From Ignavibacteria bacterium (GTDB lineage: Bacteria > Bacteroidota > Ignavibacteria > UBA10030 > SZUA-254), in contig VBOC01000005.1 in assembly GCA_005877655.1 (NCBI GenBank), positions 1-30,330 of the forward strand: a stretch of DNA of 30,330 bases, given 5' to 3'. The notes under the pieces are model-generated. The model did not search any database and was not told where the DNA came from. It saw nothing but the letters and a program-made list of their open reading frames with translations. Both the position numbers and the translations under genes were made by a program. Every line of letters begins with the position of its first letter. Within the stretch, counting starts at the first letter, position 1. Positions 25,232 to 30,330 of the stretch are shown piece after piece.

Positions 25232-25710
25232 GATGAGGAGGATCTCTCGAGGATTTTCGCGATGAGGCGTGAGGTGGAATGATCGGGTACAAGATCGATT
25301 GCCGCGACTGTGCCCCCGGCGGCTTCAACGAAGTCCTTGCCGACAATGTCCTTGACACTCCAGTCCGCCCCCTTCACCAGCACATCCGGGGTCAATTGCC
25401 TGATCAGCTCGAAGGGGGTGTCCTCATGGAAGAGACATGCGTAATCGACAGGGGAAAGGTTGGCGACGATGAACAGACGGTCGGTTTCTTCGACAAGCGG
25501 CCGGTTGCTGCCCTTAATGCGGCGGACAGAGTCGTCGCCGTTGACTCCGACGATCAACACATCACCCAGCGCCTTCGCCTTCGTCAGGTAGTCGATATGC
25601 CCGCGATGAATGAGATCGAACACGCCGTTTGTGAACACCACCCTCTTCTTCTGTCCGCGAAGTCCCGTTCTGATCGATTGCAATTCTTCACGGCTCACGA
25701 TCCTTCCCAT
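25228..25710 (-). CDS. rfaE2: D-glycero-beta-D-manno-heptose 1-phosphate adenylyltransferase
   Basis: 160 residues, matching the stand-alone C-terminal half of HldE. It uses ATP to turn heptose 1-phosphate into ADP-heptose for LPS inner core. The nucleotidyltransferase fold begins FTNGVFDLIHRGH, with HxGH at 35-38; further marks are GVNGDDSVRRIKG, VDYACLFHEDTP, LVKGADW and DHSTSRLI. The ATG shares one base with the rfaE1 stop (TGATG), so translation is coupled. In E. coli both activities are fused; split genes are usual in the FCB group. The gene itself looks intact although rfaE1 upstream is damaged. Confidence 0.92.
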   Translation of the reverse strand: MGRIVSREELQSIRTGLRGQKKRVVFTNGVFDLIHRGHIDYLTKAKALGDVLIVGVNGDDSVRRIKGSNRPLVEETDRLFIVANLSPVDYACLFHEDTPFELIRQLTPDVLVKGADWSVKDIVGKDFVEAAGGTVAAIDLVPDHSTSRLIAKILERSSSS

Positions 25711-26711
25711 CAGAACGGGTTGCCGTTGTGCGTCCGATGGTTTTGCAAAACGTGCTCGGCCAGCTCATTCCGGTCGATCGGGACGATTCCGACATATCCG
25801 CACACGATGCCGCCCGCGAAGTTCGCCAGCGTAGCCGCCTCCCGCACTGTCGCTCCGCCCGCCAGCGACAGTGCGGGAGGCGGCTACGAGATCGCGTCTG
25901 AACTCCTTCGGGCCCTGGTGGGCACGTGGTTAACCGTTCCATCGGACTCGAAGAGCGACATTCCCTGCTCTCCGAGCGTCAGGAGTACGCTCTTCGGACA
26001 GAGCCGTTCCAGCAGGACTTTTCCGGTTTCATTAATCTCGTCCCGGTTCTGCAGCCTGATTCCCATCACTTCTTCGACTTCCTTCCTGTTTGGCTTGAAA
26101 ACCGTGACGTTCTTGTATTCAAAGAAATTATTGAATTTAGGATCCGCGGTGATCATGATGGAGTGTTCATTGGCGAGCTCGACGACTTGCCGGATCAGAT
26201 TCTTGACGATCACCCCTTTATTGTAATCCTCCAGGATAATCGCGTCGATGGAATTGATGTTCCGGCGGAGGACATCCAGGATTTTGGCCTGGATGACGTG
26301 CGAAATGTCATTCTTCGATTCCCGGTCGATCCGGACGACATGCTGCTGGTGGGCGATGACCCTGGTCTTGACCGTCGTGGGTCGTTCGCCGTCGATCACT
26401 ATGCCATCGGGAGGAAAGCCGCTTTCTCGAATGATGCCGAAAAGCTGATTGCCGCTGTTGTCGGCTCCGATGACCCCGACAAGGAGGGGTTCCCCTCCAA
26501 GCGACTGTATGTTCTTCGCGACGTTTGCGGCTCCCCCCAGCCGCGCCTGCTCCGTTTCCAGATCGATCACCGGAACGGGGGCCTCGGGCGAAATCCTGCT
26601 GACCGATCCCCAGAAATAGCGGTCGAGCATCAGGTCCCCGACGACGGCAACCCGTTTTCCATTCATGCCGGCGAGGAGATCGGTTAACCGCTTCTCCTGG
26701 ATCTCGATCAA
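25710..26711 (-). pseudogene. rfaE1: D-glycero-beta-D-manno-heptose 7-phosphate kinase, active-site motif replaced by an inverted repeat
   Basis: A PfkB-family kinase that phosphorylates heptose 7-phosphate at C1 in ADP-heptose synthesis. The N-terminus has GDLMLDRYFWGSVSRISPEA (25-44) and GGAANVA (59-65); ILEDYNKG and ADPK follow, as does NRKEVEEVMG. The frame reads to SSDAIS and then hits a TAG at 25886-25884 (codon 276). The same frame resumes at once with ALSLAGGATVREAATLANFA and ends ...NGNPF at 25710. The expected D(V/I)SGAGDTVI, carrying the catalytic Asp, is missing and replaced by stop-PPP inside a 25-bp perfect inverted repeat. Start: TTG at 26711 (reads M-IEIQEKRLTDLL) with AGAGGAAGG just before it. 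A TTG at 26747 is in frame but lies upstream of the expected transcript start. Truncated product ~275 residues, likely inactive. Confidence 0.88.
25830..25888. repeat. 25-bp perfect inverted repeat, 9-nt loop
   Basis: Arms 25830-25854 and 25864-25888 are exact reverse complements; the loop is 25855-25863. It lies inside rfaE1. The inner part (GCACTGTCGCT/AGCGACAGTGC) may be native coding sequence; the outer 14 bp of the right arm copy the left-arm codons REAAT in reverse. No T-run follows, so it is not a terminator. Confidence 0.95.
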
Positions 26712-26747
26712 AACCTTCCTCTGTAAACCATGAATAAATCCCTTCAA

Positions 26748-26776
26748 AATATAGTCAGAACCGCCTTGATAATCAA
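26748..26776 (-). promoter_or_regulatory. Promoter of the rfaE1-rfaE2-tamB-rnr-dedA operon
   Basis: On the minus strand TTGATT (26776-26771), a 17-nt spacer and TATATT (26753-26748). Start near 26741, leader about 30 nt. The leader contains a 7-codon open frame (ATG at 26731) that ends just over the TTG start of rfaE1. Confidence 0.7.
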
Positions 26777-26797
26777 GTGATTAGGGGGGATTTCCCC

Positions 26798-26826
26798 TTG
26801 GATATTGCTTCCAGCTTGTTTATATT
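26798..26826 (+). promoter_or_regulatory. Promoter of the RNA methyltransferase gene
   Basis: TTGGAT (26798-26803), a 17-nt spacer and TATATT (26821-26826). It is back to back with the rfaE1 promoter, 21 bp between the -35 boxes. The ATG at 26836 is only 9 nt past the -10, which predicts a leaderless or nearly leaderless mRNA. Confidence 0.65.
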
Positions 26827-26835
26827 CGGGTCGCC

Positions 26836-27642
26836 ATGATACGACCGAGGAAAATCTCCCAGGCAGCCCTGCAGCAGCTTGCAAAGCTTAACCATAAGAA
26901 ATTTCGCCGGGCCCAGCGAAGGTTTCTTGTCGAAGGTTTCCATCTCGTGGAGGAGGCCCTGGAGTCGGACTGGCGCATCGAGCTGCTCCTCATGACACCA
27001 GCCGTTTCATTAAAAGAGAATGGGGAGCGATTGCATGAACGGGCGGAGAAGAAAGACGTCGAGGTCGCGGCGATCACCGAAATCGAAGCCCGGAAACTGT
27101 CGGACACCGTGACTTCCCAGGGCATCCTTGCGGTCGTACAGGTGAAAGAATATGCGATTGAGAGTTTCTGGCCGGCTGGAAAGCGGCGATCGGTGATCGT
27201 GGCGCTGGACGGGATCTCCGATCCGGGCAACCTCGGAACGATCCTGCGGACCTGTGACTGGTTTGGGGTCGATGCAGTCTGGCTGGATCCCGCTTGCGTG
27301 GAATTGTACAGTCCCAAAGTCGTGCGCTCGACGATGGGGTCGATCTTCCGCGTCCCCGCGCTCCCGGATGCGGATCTTACGCCGATGCTGCGGCTTGCGA
27401 AAAAGAACGGCTCGAAAGTCATGGTCGCGGTGCCCACCGACGGCTCGCCCATTCCACTCGCCGCGTACCCTGAGCGTAGCGTGATCGTATTTGGAAATGA
27501 GTCCCACGGAGTGGGCGCAGGCATCCAGAGGGAAGCGGATCAGAGGATCTCGGTTCCGCGAATCGGTGGGGCCGAATCGTTGAATGTGGCCGTCGCCTGC
27601 GGTGTGATCGTGGGGGTCATCCGCCTTTCACGGGGGGTGTGA
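26836..27642 (+). CDS. SpoU/TrmH family RNA 2'-O-ribose methyltransferase
   Basis: 268 residues. The N-terminal substrate-binding domain (KKFRRAQRRFLVEGFHLVEEAL, 21-42) precedes a SPOUT (trefoil knot) domain with its three motifs: DPGNLGTILRTCDWFG (129-144), VFGNESHGV and the SAM-binding knot SVPRIGGAESLNVAVACGVIV. The family methylates the 2'-OH of a ribose in 23S rRNA or tRNA; the target cannot be read from sequence (RlmB-like or TrmH-like). No Shine-Dalgarno is possible given the promoter position. It lies between the divergent heptose operon and the nuo genes, and is apparently monocistronic. Confidence 0.9.
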   Translation: MIRPRKISQAALQQLAKLNHKKFRRAQRRFLVEGFHLVEEALESDWRIELLLMTPAVSLKENGERLHERAEKKDVEVAAITEIEARKLSDTVTSQGILAVVQVKEYAIESFWPAGKRRSVIVALDGISDPGNLGTILRTCDWFGVDAVWLDPACVELYSPKVVRSTMGSIFRVPALPDADLTPMLRLAKKNGSKVMVAVPTDGSPIPLAAYPERSVIVFGNESHGVGAGIQREADQRISVPRIGGAESLNVAVACGVIVGVIRLSRGV

Positions 27643-27660
27643 GCAAGGCGTGACGAAGGT

Positions 27661-27689
27661 TTGCATTTCCTCCCTTTTTTTTCTAAATT
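27661..27689 (+). promoter_or_regulatory. Probable promoter of the nuo operon
   Basis: TTGCAT (27661-27666), a 17-nt spacer that is pyrimidine-rich, and TAAATT (27684-27689). Start near 27696. Confidence 0.5.
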
Positions 27690-27737
27690 TTTCAGAGAAT
27701 CGTACATTTTGGGCCTATTTTCCGGTTCATTCCGATC

Positions 27738-28064
27738 ATGATCGCCCTCGGGATCTGTTTCGGCATCGTCATGTCGAAGGCGAGTGAATGGTTTGGGCCC
27801 CGGAACCCGAACGAGGTCAAGCTTTCGACGTACGAAAGCGGCATGGATCCGGTTCGGAGCGCCCGGGAGCGCGTCTCGGTAAAGTACTACATGGTTGCGA
27901 TGTTGTTCATCCTCTTTGATATTGAGGTGGTCTTTCTCTATCCCTGGGCGGTGAACTTCAGGGCCCTGGGCTCGTTCGGCTTTGGTGAAATGCTGGTGTT
28001 TATTGCCATTCTGATGATCGGGTATCTGTATTTGTGGAAGAAGGGGGCGTTCGAGTGGCACTAG
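27738..28064 (+). CDS. nuoA: NADH-quinone oxidoreductase subunit A
   Basis: 108 residues from the ATG at 27738. NuoA is a three-helix membrane subunit of complex I near the quinone channel. The loop [13 protein letters not shown] (the mobile TMH1-2 loop; the Cys usual here is Ser), then [26 protein letters not shown] and a third helix are all present. The N-terminus is short by about a dozen residues, so helix 1 is cut. The upstream codons in frame (27711-27737: GPIFRFIPI) would complete the helix, but no ATG, GTG or TTG lies in frame after the stop at 27684. A non-standard start or a small indel near 27690-27730 is possible. Overlaps nuoB by 10 nt. Confidence 0.88.
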   Translation: MIALGICFGIVMSKASEWFGPRNPNEVKLSTYESGMDPVRSARERVSVKYYMVAMLFILFDIEVVFLYPWAVNFRALGSFGFGEMLVFIAILMIGYLYLWKKGAFEWH

Positions 28065-28591
28065 AAATTGCAAAGGAAAGTTTCGTCACCACCCGCATCG
28101 ATGACATCGTCGGATGGGCACGAAAGAATTCTCTCTGGCCGATGCCGATGGGGATCTCCTGCTGCGCCATCGAGATGATGGCGTTTGCAGGCCCGCGCTA
28201 CGACGTAGCCCGGTTCGGTTCTGAAGCGTTCCGATTTTCTCCCCGGCAGAGCGATCTCATGATCGTTGCGGGCACGGTTACCTATAAAATGGCGCACGTT
28301 GTTCGCCGTATTTATGACCAGATGCCCGATCCGAAATGGGTTATCGCGATGGGGGCCTGCACGTCGTCGGGGGGGATGTACCGGTCCTATTCCGTTGTCC
28401 AGGGAATCGATCTCTTCGTGCCGGTCGATGTCTATGTGGCCGGTTGCCCGCCTCGGCCGGATAATCTCCTCAAGGGCCTGATGGACATCCAGGCAAAGAT
28501 CACGCGCGGGGAAAAACCGGGCCAGCGGGAGAAGATCTACATCCGGGAAACTGTGGAGCTTGATGAAGGACAAGATTCTCGAACAGCTTAA
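28055..28591 (+). CDS. nuoB: NADH-quinone oxidoreductase subunit B
   Basis: 178 residues. NuoB holds the terminal cluster N2 that passes electrons to quinone. The ligands are seen as the tandem Cys36-Cys37 ([10 protein letters not shown]), Cys102 (GACTSSGG) and Cys131 (AGCPPRP). [20 protein letters not shown] and [20 protein letters not shown] match the family over the full length. The GTG at 28055 overlaps the end of nuoA and has AAGGGGG 8 nt upstream; a GTG at 28034 gives seven extra residues and is less likely. Overlaps nuoC by 29 nt. Intact. Confidence 0.95.
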   Translation: MALEIAKESFVTTRIDDIVGWARKNSLWPMPMGISCCAIEMMAFAGPRYDVARFGSEAFRFSPRQSDLMIVAGTVTYKMAHVVRRIYDQMPDPKWVIAMGACTSSGGMYRSYSVVQGIDLFVPVDVYVAGCPPRPDNLLKGLMDIQAKITRGEKPGQREKIYIRETVELDEGQDSRTA

Positions 28592-29045
28592 CGCTCAGTT
28601 CAGGGATTCGATCGATTCTGTCAATGAGTATCGCGGCGAACTCACGATCGTTGTTCGAAGAAGCGAGATCGGCCGCGTATGCCGCTTCCTTCGCGACGAC
28701 GGAGAGCTCTCCTTCGATTCGCTGAGAGACCTTTCCGGCACCGACTACTATCGCCCTCACGACCGCTTCGAAATCGTTTATAACCTCTACTCGCTGAAAA
28801 ACTATTGCCGGATCCGCATCAAGGTTCGGGTTGATCAAACCGATCTCCATGTTCCGTCGGTTACAGACCTCTGGCCGGCTGCTAACTGGCTCGAACGGGA
28901 GACCTACGACATGTTCGGAATTCAGTTCGACGGCCACCCCGATCTTCGACGGATTTACATGCCGGAAGAGTTCGAATACCATCCGCTCCGGAAGGATTTC
29001 CCCCTGATGGGCATCCCCGGCTCGCTGACCCTGCCGCGGAAATGA
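28563..29045 (+). CDS. nuoC: NADH-quinone oxidoreductase subunit C
   Basis: 160 residues. NuoC (the 30-kDa subunit) belongs to the hydrophilic connecting arm and packs against NuoD. The signature [19 protein letters not shown] (from ~112) followed by [19 protein letters not shown] is complete; DLSGTDYY and the [10 protein letters not shown] strand come before it. It is a separate gene, not the NuoCD fusion of E. coli. The ATG at 28563 lies inside the end of nuoB; a TTG one codon earlier is possible. The stop overlaps the nuoD start (ATGA). Confidence 0.94.
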   Translation: MKDKILEQLNAQFRDSIDSVNEYRGELTIVVRRSEIGRVCRFLRDDGELSFDSLRDLSGTDYYRPHDRFEIVYNLYSLKNYCRIRIKVRVDQTDLHVPSVTDLWPAANWLERETYDMFGIQFDGHPDLRRIYMPEEFEYHPLRKDFPLMGIPGSLTLPRK

Positions 29046-30322
29046 CCGTGGAACGGGAGCCCACGCAGTCGTCAATAGATCGCGGCGATCGCGGAAGACT
29101 CAAAATTCTTCAGGCACTTGAGGATCAGGATACCAGCGTCACGTTCGACGACCCGCTGGAACATGATATGGTCCTCAATATGGGTCCCCAGCACCCCGCG
29201 ACGCACGGAGTCCTGCGGCTTCTCGTGCGGCTGGACGGGGAAACGATCGTCGCCGCAGTTCCCGATCTCGGATATCTGCACCGAGGGTATGAAAAGATCG
29301 CCGAGAATATGACCTACCACGAATATATCCCGCATACCGACAGGCTCGATTATCTTTCACCCCTGGCGAACAACGTTGCCTATGTGCTAGCGGTTGAAAA
29401 ACTGGCCGGCCTCGAAGTTCCGCTTCGCGCGCAATATCTTCGCGTCATCTGCGCGGAGCTCGCGCGGCTGGCCTCGCATCTGGTCTGGCTCGGCACGATG
29501 GCGATGGACGTGGGGGCCGTGACCGTGCTGCTTTGGGGATTCAGAGAGAGGGAAAAGATCCAGGATATTTGGGATATCCTGACGGGGGTCAGGTTCACGA
29601 CGAGCTTCACCCGCATCGGCGGGATGGCGAATGATCTCTCCGGCGAGACTTCCGCCATGATCCGGACCTTTCTCGACCAATTCCCGGAGAATCTTGCCCA
29701 GGCGGAGAAGCTGCTTGTGAGGAACCGGATTTTCATCGACCGGTGCGAAGGAGTGGGGTATATCTCAAGAGCAGATGCGATCGGCTGGGGATTAACGGGA
29801 CCTCTGCTTCGTGCCGCAGGGGTGGCGCACGATCTGAGGCGCGATGAACCGTATCTGGTGTATAACGAACTGGAGTTTGATGTGCCTGTTTATGAGGACA
29901 GCGATGTTCTTGCCCGGTTCTACGTTCGCGTCCAGGAGATGAAGGAGAGCGTCAGGATTATCCGCCAGGCGCTCGAGAAGATTCCCCCCGGCCCGGTGAA
30001 CGCGGCCGACCCGAAACGGGTCCTGCCCAGGAAAGAGCGGACCTACGGAAAGATGGAGGAGCTGATTCATGACTTTATGATCGTAAACTTCGGCATCAAC
30101 CCGCCGATCGGCGAGGTCTATCATGCCATTGAAGGGTCGAAGGGAGAGCTCGGATTCTACATCGTCAGTCACGGCGAAGGATTTCCGTGGAGGCTGAAGA
30201 TCCGCTCACCGTCTTTCGTGAATTTGCAGGCGCTTCCTCCGATGTTGAAGGGGGGAATGATTTCGGACGTCGTTGCGGTGATCGGAAGTGTCGACCCCGT
30301 AATGGGGGAGGCCGACAAGTAA
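29042..30322 (+). CDS. nuoD: NADH-quinone oxidoreductase subunit D
   Basis: 426 residues, complete just before the window end. NuoD (49-kDa subunit) forms the quinone-binding cavity with NuoB. Family marks: MGPQHPATHGVLRLLV (~47-62) with the quinone-contacting His residues, DLGYLHRGYEKIAE, YLSPLANNVAY, RCEGVGYISRADAIGWGLTGP and the end IGSVDPVMGEADK. A ~35-residue polar N-terminal extension (to ~D36) precedes the conserved core; it is not unusual in FCB homologues. Coupled to nuoC by ATGA. The next nuo genes should lie beyond 30330. Confidence 0.95.
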   Translation: MTVEREPTQSSIDRGDRGRLKILQALEDQDTSVTFDDPLEHDMVLNMGPQHPATHGVLRLLVRLDGETIVAAVPDLGYLHRGYEKIAENMTYHEYIPHTDRLDYLSPLANNVAYVLAVEKLAGLEVPLRAQYLRVICAELARLASHLVWLGTMAMDVGAVTVLLWGFREREKIQDIWDILTGVRFTTSFTRIGGMANDLSGETSAMIRTFLDQFPENLAQAEKLLVRNRIFIDRCEGVGYISRADAIGWGLTGPLLRAAGVAHDLRRDEPYLVYNELEFDVPVYEDSDVLARFYVRVQEMKESVRIIRQALEKIPPGPVNAADPKRVLPRKERTYGKMEELIHDFMIVNFGINPPIGEVYHAIEGSKGELGFYIVSHGEGFPWRLKIRSPSFVNLQALPPMLKGGMISDVVAVIGSVDPVMGEADK

Positions 30323-30330
30323 TCCTCCAC

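Noticed and set aside
25830..25888. Inverted repeat as transcription terminator between rfaE1 and rfaE2
   Set aside because: It lies inside the rfaE1 frame, which continues correctly after it, and no T-run follows on either strand.

Overview
The window looks like a chromosomal stretch of a Gram-negative bacterium, GC roughly 55-60% by eye. The FCB supergroup, Ignavibacteria/Chlorobi side, is my best guess. The reasons are an LptE-like protein, split heptose genes rfaE1/rfaE2, TamB, a QueF-type queuosine enzyme, NADH-dehydrogenase genes with separate nuoC and nuoD, and cellulose-synthase-like glycosyltransferase and TPR genes typical of that group. Shine-Dalgarno sequences are used, and promoters look like TTGACA-N17-TATATT rather than the Bacteroidetes -33/-7 type. 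The taxonomy is inference. No CRISPR array, IS element, tRNA or rRNA was seen.

Layout. (1) 1-126: 3' end of rpsT with its terminator. (2) 6329-187, minus strand: one tight operon from a clear promoter: miaB, SPOR protein, sigma-54 activator without receiver domain, lptE-like lipoprotein, glycosyltransferase 2, TPR protein. (3) 6330-6695: GC-rich gap with no recognisable gene. (4) 6696-9727: pta, anmK (convergent), nfo. (5) 9844-13180, plus strand: two three-helix membrane proteins of unknown function, then amrS with its own promoter, coupled to a protein with two DUF309 domains. (6) 17531-13248, minus strand: a two-gene operon of very charged coiled-coil/TPR proteins. The first has a membrane helix and a TolB-like domain; the second has two TerB-like repeats. 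(7) queF on plus. (8) 26776-18095, minus strand: envelope operon rfaE1-rfaE2-tamB-rnr-dedA. (9) 26836-30322, plus strand: a SpoU/TrmH rRNA methylase, then nuoABCD of respiratory complex I.

The striking thing is damage. Otherwise well-conserved genes carry small lesions. The glycosyltransferase lacks its QxxRW motif. miaB lacks the GQNVNSY segment. lptE has lost frame between signal peptide and body. Both coiled-coil genes are interrupted (one amber codon, one single-base frameshift). rnr has a single-base frameshift. rfaE1 has its GAGD active-site motif replaced by a 25-bp perfect inverted repeat that brings in a stop codon. The nfo and nuoA amino termini are also abnormal. Either the consensus sequence is poor here or the locus is decaying. 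The rfaE1 lesion has the signature of a quasi-palindrome template switch. Elsewhere the reading frames are intact and operon coupling (ATGA-type overlaps) is preserved.

The genes mainly serve the cell envelope (heptose for LPS, LptE, TamB, DedA, peptidoglycan recycling by AnmK, SPOR), RNA maturation and decay (MiaB, QueF, RNase R, RNA methylase) and energy metabolism (Pta, Nuo). The least understood, and most likely to be a new system, are the coiled-coil/TolB/TerB-like operon and the three-helix protein pair.
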